A stretch of DNA of 64,000 nt from Acinetobacter sp. ANC 4910 (GTDB taxonomy: Bacteria > Pseudomonadota > Gammaproteobacteria > Pseudomonadales > Moraxellaceae): contig NZ_SJNT01000007.1 in the NCBI RefSeq assembly GCF_004331035.1, positions 124,001-188,000 of the forward strand, read 5' to 3'. The translations under genes and the position numbers were made by a program. Positions within the stretch are counted from its first letter, which is position 1, and each line of letters starts with the position of its first letter. Positions 45,084 to 53,493 of this stretch are shown piece by piece. The notes below the pieces were generated by a model, which worked only from the letters and a program-made list of their open reading frames with translations, made no database searches and had not been told where the DNA came from.

Positions 45084-46529
45084 CTAAGATTTCATGCGAA
45101 TTAAAAAATTCAGCACCCATGTAGCAAATTTTCCATACGGCGGAGCCAGAAATTTCAAACTCGAAAAACCTGCCTGATAAAATACTGGACGCATTTTAGA
45201 GAACGTGAGAAAGCCTTCATAACCATGATAATGCCCCATACCACTAGCCCCCACACCGCCAAAAGGCAAGTCGTGTTGTCCAACATGGAACAATGCATCA
45301 TTCACAGACACCCCACCCGACATAACACGACTGATATAGAACTCGACTAAGCGTTTATTGTGACTAAATGGATAAAATGCCAGAGGTCGATCGCGCTGCA
45401 CAATATAGTCCACCACTTGTTCGGGACTTTGATAAGTTTTCACCATCAAAATGGGACCAAACGTTTCGCGCATATCAATTTCCATCTCATCAGTGCTGTT
45501 GAGCACCAAAGTCAGCGGGATTTTTCGTGTTGCAGCATCGGCTTCTTGTTGGTTTAAATTAATTAAAGTTGCCCCTTTGGCTTCTGCATCAGCAAGACTG
45601 TGAGTTAAGCGTTGATAGGCACGATGATCAATCACCGAAGTATAATCTTTACTATGAATATCAGGCACATGCTCTTGTACCCAAGCCTTTGCAGTTTGAA
45701 TAAAGTCTTGAAGCTTCGATTCATGCACAAATAAATAATCGACATTGGTACAGATTTGTCCCGCATTAAACTGCTTCACGAACATAATCCGCTCAACCGC
45801 TTTGTCGATTGGGTATTCTGGATCAATGACCGCAGGTGATTTACCACCGAGTTCCAAAGTCACAGGAGTTAAGTTTTCAGCCGCAGCCGCCATCACTTTA
45901 CGTCCTGTGGCACCTGAACCCGTAAACATCAGATGGTCAAATGGTAGTTTGGAAAACGCAACGCCAACCTCACCCGTTTCATCAAAAATTTGTAACTTTT
46001 CTTTGGCAAAATATTTAGGACTAATCTCGATTAACAACTCCGCCAAATGACGCGAATTTTCCGACATTTTCACCATAGCGGTATTCCCTGCAGCAAACAC
46101 GGCGGACAATTGAGAGAACATTAAATTAATAGGGAAATTCCACGGCACAATAACGCCAATCACACCCAGTGGTTGAGGAATTAAGCGGTTCTTGGCACCA
46201 AAATACATGCTGTGGTCGACTCTGCGCTTTTGCACCTTCGTCCATTGATTCAAATGTTTAATACTGCTATTGATATCGTCAGTTGCTGTAATAATTTCTG
46301 CCAGTAAAGTCTCATGACGTGAACGATTGCCATAATCACGATTTAAAGCTTCTACAATCGCTTCCCGATGATTATTGATCATTGCCTTTAAATTCAATAA
46401 ATGCTGCTTGCGTTGTGCGTTGCTTTCAATCCCTTGCTGATGAAAACTCGTACGCTGCAATTGGAAACAGTCTTGTAATGTCTGTTCGATGACTGTTTGC
46501 TCTAAATGAGACTGAACTGTAAGTTGCAT
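45084..46529 (-). CDS. aldehyde dehydrogenase, coniferyl-aldehyde/long-chain type
   Basis: 481 residues of the NAD(P)-dependent aldehyde dehydrogenase superfamily. PWNFPINL near residue 125, the catalytic Glu in LELGGKSPAVID and catalytic Cys in NAGQICTNVDYLF are present, with GHYHGYEGFLTFSKMRPV at the C-terminal side, which is typical of the membrane-associated group that includes coniferyl aldehyde dehydrogenase and fatty aldehyde dehydrogenase. A hydrophobic C-terminal helix (FATWVLNFLIRMKS) fits membrane association. Upstream gene of the pair with the GMC enzyme. Confidence 0.9.
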   Translation of the reverse strand: MQLTVQSHLEQTVIEQTLQDCFQLQRTSFHQQGIESNAQRKQHLLNLKAMINNHREAIVEALNRDYGNRSRHETLLAEIITATDDINSSIKHLNQWTKVQKRRVDHSMYFGAKNRLIPQPLGVIGVIVPWNFPINLMFSQLSAVFAAGNTAMVKMSENSRHLAELLIEISPKYFAKEKLQIFDETGEVGVAFSKLPFDHLMFTGSGATGRKVMAAAAENLTPVTLELGGKSPAVIDPEYPIDKAVERIMFVKQFNAGQICTNVDYLFVHESKLQDFIQTAKAWVQEHVPDIHSKDYTSVIDHRAYQRLTHSLADAEAKGATLINLNQQEADAATRKIPLTLVLNSTDEMEIDMRETFGPILMVKTYQSPEQVVDYIVQRDRPLAFYPFSHNKRLVEFYISRVMSGGVSVNDALFHVGQHDLPFGGVGASGMGHYHGYEGFLTFSKMRPVFYQAGFSSLKFLAPPYGKFATWVLNFLIRMKS

Positions 46530-46626
46530 AATCTTTCCTTTTAACGGCTAACGATTATTGACTCGTTCTTGATGCCTAGATGGAGAAAATCTCTCACTCT
46601 ACTTTAACAAAACACTTGAATTGAGC

Positions 46627-46663
46627 TTGACTTTTTAGGACACTAACTTGATCTTTTAGGACA
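46627..46663. promoter_or_regulatory. 21-bp-period direct repeat, probable AraC-type operator
   Basis: TTGAC-TTTTTAGGACA at 46627-46642 and TTGAT-CTTTTAGGACA at 46648-46663 repeat with a 21-bp offset, i.e. two turns of the helix on one DNA face. They lie between the divergent aldehyde dehydrogenase and AraC-type genes. Tandem direct repeats are the usual binding pattern of AraC proteins. Confidence 0.65.
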
Positions 46664-46678
46664 TGCAGGAACATTGTT

Positions 46679-47701
46679 ATGGCAAGTTATATCCGTGCAG
46701 CCAGCCTTGGTGGGTTCGAAGAACTTGTTCGTAGTTACGGTGTGAATCCTATAGAAATATTAAAACAAGTCGGTATTTTGCCATCGTTACTACGCGATCC
46801 CGATTCTTTCATTCATTATGATCATTATTTAAGTTTATTAGAAAATGCGGCTTTACGCTGCCAAGAAGAATGTTTTGGTTTAAAACTTGGCGCACTACAA
46901 AATATTAGCACGATTGGTTTAATTGGCGTATATATGTCCCGACAGGCGACTATTTTAGATGCGTTGAATGTTGCCCAAAAATATGTTTATTTACATGCCG
47001 AAGGCATCGTGTTTCAAGTTTCACAAGTGAATACACAACTGTCTAAACTGACCTTTGTTCGTTTAAGCGAATACAATACTGATGTGCCACAAAAGTCCCA
47101 ACTGGCAATCTGCCTCGTGACTAATATTTTAAAAGATTTAATTGGACCAACTTGGCATGCAGAAAAAATCCATTTGAAACAACCGACGCCTAAACAAGCT
47201 AAAGTATTTACAGACCATTTCGCTTGCCGAGTTGAGTTCGAAACAGAAGAAGATGCGCTTTATTTTCCTGCCAGTTTTTTAACCCATAAACCCTATGCAT
47301 TTATTAATGACGATTTGGTTGATCGACTAATTTTGCAACAACTGGAAACACAAAGCAGCACCAAAGCTACTCTTGATACGGCATTGATTGAAAGCTCAGT
47401 CCGCATGTTAATGGCAACAGGTGATTGTAGTATTGAAAATATTGCGTTATGTATGGGCATGCATCCTAAAAAGTTACAGCGACTCTTAAAAACACAAGGC
47501 ACGACTTATCGCGATTTACTCGAAAACGTCCGCAAGAAAGAAGCGCTTCGTATGATTAATGCAGGTAATGTCAGCCTCACAGATCTAGCCTTACAACTCG
47601 GTTATGCAGAACTTTCAATTTTCAGTCGTAATTTTAAACATTGGTTTGGCATCAGCCCTTCCGAATGGCGTGATGCCAATAAACAAGCGTTTGCACATTA
47701 A
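46679..47701 (+). CDS. AraC-family regulator (AlkR-like)
   Basis: 340 residues. An N-terminal arabinose-binding-like effector domain (LSLLENAALRCQEECFGLKLG, STIGLIGVYM; PF12625 type) is followed by two helix-turn-helix units (MHPKKLQRLLKTQGTTYRD and LTDLALQLGYAELSIFSRNFKHWFG) and ISPSEWRDAN. Same general plan as AlkR of Acinetobacter. It is divergent from the aldehyde dehydrogenase/GMC pair, with a tandem direct repeat in the spacer, so it probably activates them on a hydrophobic inducer. Confidence 0.9.
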   Translation: MASYIRAASLGGFEELVRSYGVNPIEILKQVGILPSLLRDPDSFIHYDHYLSLLENAALRCQEECFGLKLGALQNISTIGLIGVYMSRQATILDALNVAQKYVYLHAEGIVFQVSQVNTQLSKLTFVRLSEYNTDVPQKSQLAICLVTNILKDLIGPTWHAEKIHLKQPTPKQAKVFTDHFACRVEFETEEDALYFPASFLTHKPYAFINDDLVDRLILQQLETQSSTKATLDTALIESSVRMLMATGDCSIENIALCMGMHPKKLQRLLKTQGTTYRDLLENVRKKEALRMINAGNVSLTDLALQLGYAELSIFSRNFKHWFGISPSEWRDANKQAFAH

Positions 47702-47808
47702 AACTGTATTGAATCTTTGAGCATCATTCGATTGGCTTCAACGCATTCACAAATAGAATATGCTCTTCATCATGATGAGCAATTGGTAGATGTCGTAATA
47801 TTGCTATA

Positions 47809-47852
47809 AAAGTAAAGCTAAGGATAACGACTCATCCTTAACTTTACTTTTT
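47809..47852. terminator. bidirectional terminator between AraC-type and TauE genes
   Basis: AAAGTAAAGCTAAGGAT pairs at 16 of 17 positions with ATCCTTAACTTTACTTT around AACGACTC, followed by T-rich sequence, between converging genes. Confidence 0.75.
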
Positions 47853-47897
47853 ATCTTCAGTTGTAGATTTATCGTCTTATATCAATCTTGGAATGCC

Positions 47898-48677
47898 TTA
47901 AATCAGCGCTTTAACCAACATTGAAATAGCGACCACAATCACGGTTATGGCAAAAATCTTTTGAATAATGCTTGATGGCACAAGGTTTGTTGCTTTACGT
48001 CCCAATAACATACCGACGATACAGGCAATCACAAAGGTTACTGAAATACTGATGGGATACTGAAAACCATCTAATACATGGATTGAAATACTCACACCGC
48101 CAATTAAAAAGATAATCATCAATGACGTTGCCACAATACTATTCATGTCTAAATCTGTGGCTTTACGCAACGCAGGTACAATCACAAAGCCTCCGCCTAC
48201 ACCGAGCAACCCTGTTAATAAGCCTGCAACCACACCAATAAAACCCAGTACCGAAGCAGTTCTGACATTCCAGATTAATCGTCCCGTCGATTTATTCACT
48301 TTACAAGGTGGATTTTCCATATCATTGACTTTATTAAAAAAGACTCGATAAGCCACCACCAACATCACTAGGCTAAAAGCAATGCTCAACCAGACTGGTG
48401 AAATGATATTGGAAAGTTGTACCCCATAACGTGCTGAAGGAATACTGATCACCGCAATCCAAATCGCAGCACGATAACGCACGATTTTTTTGAAAAAACC
48501 CTGAATTGTTCCCACAAAAGCGGACAAGGTAACAGCCAATAAGCCGACTGGGGCTGCCTGAGCTACACTCCATCCCTGACTCGCCATTAATGCGGGAACT
48601 GCGAGTATTCCTCCGCCAGCACCTGTCATGCCAAGCAAACATCCTATTGCCAAGCCTTCTAAAACTAACAACCACAT
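47898..48677 (-). CDS. TauE/SafE sulfite exporter-like membrane protein
   Basis: 259 residues and about eight membrane helices, in two repeats. Each repeat starts with a glycine-rich loop (LLGMTGAGGGILAVPALM, LLTGLLGVGGGFVIVPAL), the TauE/SafE hallmark. In this context it would export sulfite made by persulfide oxidation. It lies 111 bp downstream of the sulfurtransferase-SQR fusion on the same strand, with a hairpin in between. Confidence 0.88.
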   Translation of the reverse strand: MWLLVLEGLAIGCLLGMTGAGGGILAVPALMASQGWSVAQAAPVGLLAVTLSAFVGTIQGFFKKIVRYRAAIWIAVISIPSARYGVQLSNIISPVWLSIAFSLVMLVVAYRVFFNKVNDMENPPCKVNKSTGRLIWNVRTASVLGFIGVVAGLLTGLLGVGGGFVIVPALRKATDLDMNSIVATSLMIIFLIGGVSISIHVLDGFQYPISISVTFVIACIVGMLLGRKATNLVPSSIIQKIFAITVIVVAISMLVKALI

Positions 48678-48734
48678 GTTGTTTAACCTCTTTGAAGCAT
48701 TGCTAGACCCATTTTTAAGAAAAAAGAGTCCCTG

Positions 48735-48760
48735 ACCTATCTGTAGCGCGACAGATAGGT
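48735..48760. other. perfect hairpin between the SQR-fusion and TauE genes
   Basis: ACCTATCTGT - AGCGCG - ACAGATAGGT, a 10-bp perfect stem with a GC-rich loop. On the minus strand a T-run (CTTTTTTC) follows only after about 13 bases, so full termination is doubtful. It may attenuate or process the transcript. Confidence 0.5.
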
Positions 48761-48788
48761 GCCCGTGTTTGAAGAAATCGGTTAGAAA

Positions 48789-50444
48789 TTAGCGTTTAGG
48801 TTTAACCATCCATTCATGCCCTTTGAGCATGCCATCCCAATACATCGGTGGAAGAATCTGCTCTTTTAACAGCCATGCCAGTCGTGTCGGTTGTTCACCA
48901 TTAAGCAGCCATTTTGGAAAGCTTGGCAGCAATTTGCCACCATAACCAAACTCGGCCAGTACAATTTTTCCACGCTCTACAGTAAGTGGACATGAACCAT
49001 AACCATCGTATTGGGCAAAGTTGGCACCGCCTTGTAAATACTCCAGTACATTCACAGCCACAATTGGTGCTTGCTTACGTGCTGCCGCTGCCGTTTTGGC
49101 ATTCGGTGCATTCATGACATCACCCAAAGCAAAAATATGCGGATATTGGGTATGCTGTAAGGTATGTTGATCGACACTGATCCAACCTGCCTGATCGACT
49201 AAATTACTTGCCCGAATAAAGTCGGGAGCTTGCTGTGGTGGCACCACATGCATCATGTCAAAATCGGTTTCTATAATAGGACTGTTTTCAACATTCAGTT
49301 GCTTAAACCAAACGCGTTTTTGTCGACCATCTACCTTGATGAGTTGATGGTTAAAATGCAAATTTGCGTCATAACGTTTGACGTATTCCATCAAGGCAGG
49401 CACATAAGCAGGTACGCCGAATAACGCTGCACCTGTATTGTAAAAATCAATCTGGATATCTTTAAGTACGCCCTGCTTTTGCCAATAATCCGCTGATAAA
49501 TACATGGCTTTCTGCGGTGCACCAGCACACTTAATTGGCATAGGTGGTTGCGTGAAAATCGCCTTACCGCGTTGCATTTCTCGGACTAACTGCCAAGTGT
49601 AAGGGGCTAAATCATAACGATAGTTAGAAGTCACACCATTCTTACCCAAAGTTTCGACCAATCCCTCAATGCCATGCCAATTTAGTTTTAAACCGGGGCA
49701 AATCACCAAAACGTCATAATTTAGCGGTTTACACCCTTCCAACAACACTTGCTTATTGTCTGGATCAAAAGCCGCCACTGCCGCTTTAATCCATTGCACT
49801 TGTTTTGGAATTAAGCTGGCCATGGTTCGCACAGTTTTTTCAGGCTTAAAAATGCCGCCGCCCACCATTGTCCAACCCGGTTGGTAGTAATGAACTTCTG
49901 CGGGGTCAATAATCGCAATATCCAAATTCGGCTGACGTGAAAGTAAGCTTGACGCCACAGAAATGCCCGCAGCACCGCCCCCGACAATGACCACACTCAA
50001 CTTTGGAATATGCTCTTGTGCATGTGTCGATTGCTTTAAAATACGGGGAATGACACCTTGCAAGTCGTATCCTAAAGTTCTTGCTGTCAATAACATTTGC
50101 TCTAAGGTCTGATCTGTTACTTGAGACAATGCCCAAAGCGTAATAGAACGTGTGCCAGATCGGCAATATGCCAATAATGGCTTTTGAGCCTGTATATACA
50201 GGTGTTTAAATTCCTCGGCTTGCTCATCAGTCACTTTACCGCTCACCACAGGCAAATACTGAATTTGAATCCCATAAGGTTGTAAAGCCTGTTCAATTTC
50301 AGCCACATTCGGTTGATCGGGACCTTCGCCATCTGGACGATTACAAAATATGGTTTTAATGCCACGTGCTGCGATCAATTCAATATCTTGCGTAGTAATT
50401 TGATCGGCAACCCAAAATTCAGTATTGACTTGTTTTAATTGCAT
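48789..50444 (-). CDS. DUF442 sulfurtransferase fused to sulfide:quinone oxidoreductase
   Basis: 551 residues, two fused enzymes. Residues 1-110 form a DUF442/Blh-type phosphatase-fold sulfurtransferase with active-site Cys 94 in YCRSGTRS. From about 147 follows an FAD-dependent sulfide:quinone oxidoreductase (VVIVGGGAAGISVAS, HYYQPGWTMVGGGIF, CPG in LVICPGLKLNW, PIKCAGAPQK, and IFALGDVMNAP-like FAD end). The two catalytic cysteines (CPG and KCAGAP) are the SQR redox pair. It oxidises sulfide at the membrane to persulfide; the N-terminal domain can pass the sulfane sulfur to an acceptor such as glutathione. The persulfide dioxygenase lies immediately upstream. Confidence 0.9.
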   Translation of the reverse strand: MQLKQVNTEFWVADQITTQDIELIAARGIKTIFCNRPDGEGPDQPNVAEIEQALQPYGIQIQYLPVVSGKVTDEQAEEFKHLYIQAQKPLLAYCRSGTRSITLWALSQVTDQTLEQMLLTARTLGYDLQGVIPRILKQSTHAQEHIPKLSVVIVGGGAAGISVASSLLSRQPNLDIAIIDPAEVHYYQPGWTMVGGGIFKPEKTVRTMASLIPKQVQWIKAAVAAFDPDNKQVLLEGCKPLNYDVLVICPGLKLNWHGIEGLVETLGKNGVTSNYRYDLAPYTWQLVREMQRGKAIFTQPPMPIKCAGAPQKAMYLSADYWQKQGVLKDIQIDFYNTGAALFGVPAYVPALMEYVKRYDANLHFNHQLIKVDGRQKRVWFKQLNVENSPIIETDFDMMHVVPPQQAPDFIRASNLVDQAGWISVDQHTLQHTQYPHIFALGDVMNAPNAKTAAAARKQAPIVAVNVLEYLQGGANFAQYDGYGSCPLTVERGKIVLAEFGYGGKLLPSFPKWLLNGEQPTRLAWLLKEQILPPMYWDGMLKGHEWMVKPKR

Positions 50445-50456
50445 CTTCTTTCTCCT

Positions 50457-51140
50457 TTACTGACCACAAGCTTTATTGGCAGGTAATGCGATATCAATTT
50501 TTTTCGGATAAGGAAGATTCAAATTGTTCATAATTTCCACAAATTCAGCTTTATTTCGCGCTGCACCTAAACGCGAATTATGTAAACGCTCATGCCCGAC
50601 TGTCGAAGCTAAACGGCCTTTATAGTCATGTCCCGGGTAAACAATAGTCTCGTCTGGCAAAGTAAAAATTTGAGTATGAATGCTGTCATACAAGATTTCG
50701 GCATTGCCTTCTTGAAAGTCGGTACGCCCACAACCATCAATCAGCAAAGCATCTCCTGTAAACACCATACCCTCTGCAACATAACTGGTACATGCATTGG
50801 TGTGCCCGGGGGTATAACGTGCTTCAATATTTATTTCACCTATCCGAATCACACTTTGATCAGTAATAAATATATCGCCACAGTTCACACCTGAATTGCG
50901 ATGCAATACAGTTTTGCAGCCAAATTTTTCACGTAATAAATTGGCAGCGGTAACATGATCCGCATGGACATGCGTATCCAAACTATAGACCAGTGTTAAG
51001 TTATGTGCTTCCAAATACTGAGTATAGACATCTATTTCAGAAGCGACTGGGTCAATCAATACAGCTTCACGTGTCTGCTCTGAAGCCAAGAGATAAGTAT
51101 AAGTTGAACTTTCTACTTCAAAAAATTGATGAAAGATCAT
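50457..51140 (-). CDS. persulfide dioxygenase (ETHE1-like metallo-beta-lactamase fold)
   Basis: 227 residues. Converts glutathione persulfide to sulfite with O2 and a single Fe(II). Metal ligands and signatures are DTHVHADHVTAANLLREK, GHTNACTSYVAEG, FTGDALLIDGCGRTDFQEGN and YPGHDYKGR, all diagnostic of the ETHE1/Blh group. ATG 51140 (MIFHQFFEVES) is chosen because CAGGTG lies 7 bases upstream; the longer frame reaches into the promoter. First gene of the sulfide operon, 12 bp before the SQR fusion, under a sigma-54 promoter. Confidence 0.93.
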   Translation of the reverse strand: MIFHQFFEVESSTYTYLLASEQTREAVLIDPVASEIDVYTQYLEAHNLTLVYSLDTHVHADHVTAANLLREKFGCKTVLHRNSGVNCGDIFITDQSVIRIGEINIEARYTPGHTNACTSYVAEGMVFTGDALLIDGCGRTDFQEGNAEILYDSIHTQIFTLPDETIVYPGHDYKGRLASTVGHERLHNSRLGAARNKAEFVEIMNNLNLPYPKKIDIALPANKACGQ

Positions 51141-51180
51141 GTTGTAACACCTGAATAAATACGTTTCTTTATTCTTAAAT

Positions 51181-51196
51181 TGCAAACATAGTGCCA
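51181..51196 (-). promoter_or_regulatory. sigma-54 promoter of the sulfide oxidation operon
   Basis: On the minus strand TGGCAC-TATGT-TTGCA matches the -24/-12 consensus TGGCAC-N5-TTGC exactly. The predicted start is about 12 bases downstream, leaving a leader of about 30 bases before the persulfide dioxygenase ATG. Confidence 0.85.
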
Positions 51197-51281
51197 ACTT
51201 TTAGCTTTTTTAATTATATTCATTAAAAACAATATATTAAAATTTAAATTATAAATTTACTCTTTTATACTATTTCATCTT

Positions 51282-51331
51282 TGTTTCACTTTATGTTTCA
51301 ATAAGAAACAAATGAAACAGATAGTGAAACA
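51282..51331. repeat. symmetric four-heptamer enhancer array TGTTTCA/TGAAACA
   Basis: TGTTTCA occurs at 51282 and 51294; its reverse complement TGAAACA occurs at 51313 and 51325. Spacings are 5, 12 and 5 bases, so the array is mirror-symmetric about 51306/51307. It ends 2 bp before the ATG of the sigma-54 activator and its centre lies about 110 bp upstream of the -24 element, a usual enhancer distance. Confidence 0.75.
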
Positions 51332-51333
51332 CC

Positions 51334-52623
51334 ATGCTCACTCTTAATTTTGCTTTACAAACACAGTTAGAATTATTTTTAGAACAATTACAAAGCTTTA
51401 TTGATGAAAATTTGATCTTGATTCAAAAACAGCAGAGCCAAAATTTTATTTATGAGTATGGGACATCCGAGTTCAACAAAAAAACCATCACTGCCTTCAA
51501 ACAGTTAATTCAAAACACAGAACTGCAAACTGGGTTGATTCATCTGCCTGAAACCTCTACACAATATTTATTGACCCGAAAAAAACTGAATGTGCTTGAT
51601 CAACAGTTTGTCGGTGAGATTTTTTTATTTCAGCCTGTTTCTTTAAATACGGTAAAACCAAAGCCTATATCATCCTTATCTCTGCAAGAGACCTTTCATA
51701 GCCAGTCAAGTTCGATGCAGCATATGTTCTCTATTATTGAGCGGGTTGCGATTACCGAATTTCCTGTACTGGTTCGGGGCGAATCAGGCAGTGGAAAAGA
51801 ACTGGTGGCACAGGCTATTCATCAATACAGTGAAAGAAAAAAGCATCCGTTTATTGCCATCAACTGTGCTGCGCTCAATGCCAGTCTCTTAGAAAGTGAA
51901 TTATTTGGGCATGTTAAAGGAGCTTTTACTGGCGCAATCCGTGAACACAAAGGTGTCTTTGAACGTGCGGCTGGTGGTACTTTATTTCTGGATGAAATTG
52001 CCGAAATTCCACTGGAACTACAAGCCAAATTATTACGGGTACTCGAAACAGGAGAGTTCACGCCTTTAGGTGGTGAAAAATCGTTAAAGTCGAATGTCAG
52101 AATCATTGCAGCGACTCATCGTGCGCTGCGTGAAGAAGTCAAGTCAGGGCGTTTCCGACAAGACTTGCTCTACCGTTTAAGGGTCATCCCAATTTTCGTG
52201 CCGCCATTGCGTGAACGCAAAGAAGATATCCCCCTAATTGCCGAGTTTCTACTGAATGAACATCGGACTTCAGCGCAAGCCCCTATTCTTTCAGAGGATG
52301 CCCTGCAAACTTTAATGGCATATGACTGGCCCGGGAATGTCCGCGAACTCAAGAATACGTTGTTATATGCACTGGCAATGGCGAATGGTCGTTCCGAAAT
52401 AGGTATTTCCGATTTACCTGATGAGATCATTCACGGATTGCAGGATTCTGTATCTGAACCTGAAACATATGAGCAACCTATACGAATCAACTCCGCAAAA
52501 CTGGATGCCTATACCTTGCAGCAAACCCTAAAGAAATATCAATATGACTTGGGATTAACAGCACAAGCCTTAGGAATTAGCCGAACCAGTTTGTGGCGCT
52601 ACCGCAAGAAATTTGGAATATAA
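51334..52623 (+). CDS. sigma-54-dependent transcriptional activator of the sulfide cluster
   Basis: 429 residues. A 120-residue N-terminal sensor domain of unknown type is followed by the AAA+ domain: Walker A GESGSGKE at 149-156, GAFTGA at 196-201 (sigma-54 contact), [22 protein letters not shown] and the R-finger region. The C-terminal Fis-type helix-turn-helix is [25 protein letters not shown]. The position divergent to sqr/pdo genes mirrors FisR of other bacteria. However, the sensor domain has no cysteine and the whole protein has one (Cys 178, in AAA+), so the FisR-type persulfide-sensing mechanism cannot operate here. Confidence 0.88.
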   Translation: MLTLNFALQTQLELFLEQLQSFIDENLILIQKQQSQNFIYEYGTSEFNKKTITAFKQLIQNTELQTGLIHLPETSTQYLLTRKKLNVLDQQFVGEIFLFQPVSLNTVKPKPISSLSLQETFHSQSSSMQHMFSIIERVAITEFPVLVRGESGSGKELVAQAIHQYSERKKHPFIAINCAALNASLLESELFGHVKGAFTGAIREHKGVFERAAGGTLFLDEIAEIPLELQAKLLRVLETGEFTPLGGEKSLKSNVRIIAATHRALREEVKSGRFRQDLLYRLRVIPIFVPPLRERKEDIPLIAEFLLNEHRTSAQAPILSEDALQTLMAYDWPGNVRELKNTLLYALAMANGRSEIGISDLPDEIIHGLQDSVSEPETYEQPIRINSAKLDAYTLQQTLKKYQYDLGLTAQALGISRTSLWRYRKKFGI

Positions 52624-52719
52624 ACCTCATTTCATGCGGGCTTTAGTCGTTTGTCGAAAATAGCATCGGATCTGCATTTTGCATGGATAAGATGCTTTTC
52701 TCCCCCTCTTTTAATGCCA

Positions 52720-53373
52720 TCAATTGCTAAAATAAAGCCGAAGCCGTTGCACCATTCCTTGATCTGATTTTTTTATCAAGTTGGCATAATCACGTTGAGC
52801 CAGTTCCTTCATTAATCCCAGCCAGATTTGACGTTGCGCTAAACTAGAACCCCGTATAGAACCTACATAATGTGTCTTTACTGATCCTACACCACAAAAT
52901 TTTAATGTCGTATCTTTAAGCTGCCGCGTGCTCGGTTCACCAAAATACCATTTATAAGTCCAACCCGCCTGATCTAAGGTGGTAATAATTCTGGCCGTTT
53001 TACGTTTTAAATGCCCACGAATACGGTCGCTGTTTTCAAAATAACTAAAGGCTTTGCCCGGAAGAAATAAACGATCAATAAACCCTTTAGCTACAGCAGG
53101 TAAACCGCCCCACCACACTGGGAAAATCCAGACCAAATGATCCGCACTCATTATTTTATTCCAAGCTGCTTGTAAATCGGGTTCAAGCTCCATTCTTTGC
53201 TCATAGCCATATTTTAGATTGGAATCAAAATTTAATTTGCCAATTTCAATCACTTCAACCTGTAAGTCAGATGGTACAGCTTCAATATAGGCTTGCATCA
53301 AAGCTTGATTAAAACTGGTCGACGATGGATGGGCATTGATGACCACTATTTTTCTTTTGCGTTGCGTACTCAT
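52720..53373 (-). CDS. flavodoxin-fold NAD(P)H:quinone oxidoreductase
   Basis: 217 residues of the Flavodoxin_2 (NQO1/MdaB/KefF) family. Start KIVVINAHPSSTSFNQALMQAYI, HLVWIFPVWWGGLPAVAKGFIDRLFLPGKAFSY and the GAKR-like end are all typical. It probably gives two-electron reduction of quinones or electrophiles. It is divergent from a TetR regulator with duplicated operators. Confidence 0.9.
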   Translation of the reverse strand: MSTQRKRKIVVINAHPSSTSFNQALMQAYIEAVPSDLQVEVIEIGKLNFDSNLKYGYEQRMELEPDLQAAWNKIMSADHLVWIFPVWWGGLPAVAKGFIDRLFLPGKAFSYFENSDRIRGHLKRKTARIITTLDQAGWTYKWYFGEPSTRQLKDTTLKFCGVGSVKTHYVGSIRGSSLAQRQIWLGLMKELAQRDYANLIKKSDQGMVQRLRLYFSN

Positions 53374-53405
53374 ATATTTCTCTAGGTTTAAACAAATTCA
53401 CACTC

Positions 53406-53423
53406 AGATATCACTTGATATTT
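53406..53423. promoter_or_regulatory. TetR operator copy 1
   Basis: AGATATCA-CT-TGATATTT, an inverted repeat with one mismatch at the end. A second, perfect copy lies at 53459. Confidence 0.7.
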
Positions 53424-53458
53424 GAAATATGCCTAGCCAAAATAGCGCTTACCGTTTA

Positions 53459-53476
53459 AGATATCAAGTGATATCT
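53459..53476. promoter_or_regulatory. TetR operator copy 2
   Basis: AGATATCA-AG-TGATATCT, 8-bp perfect inverted repeats with a 2-bp spacer, 17 bp before the TetR ATG. The centre-to-centre distance from copy 1 is 53 bp. Confidence 0.75.
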
Positions 53477-53493
53477 AAAATTTAAACTGACCC

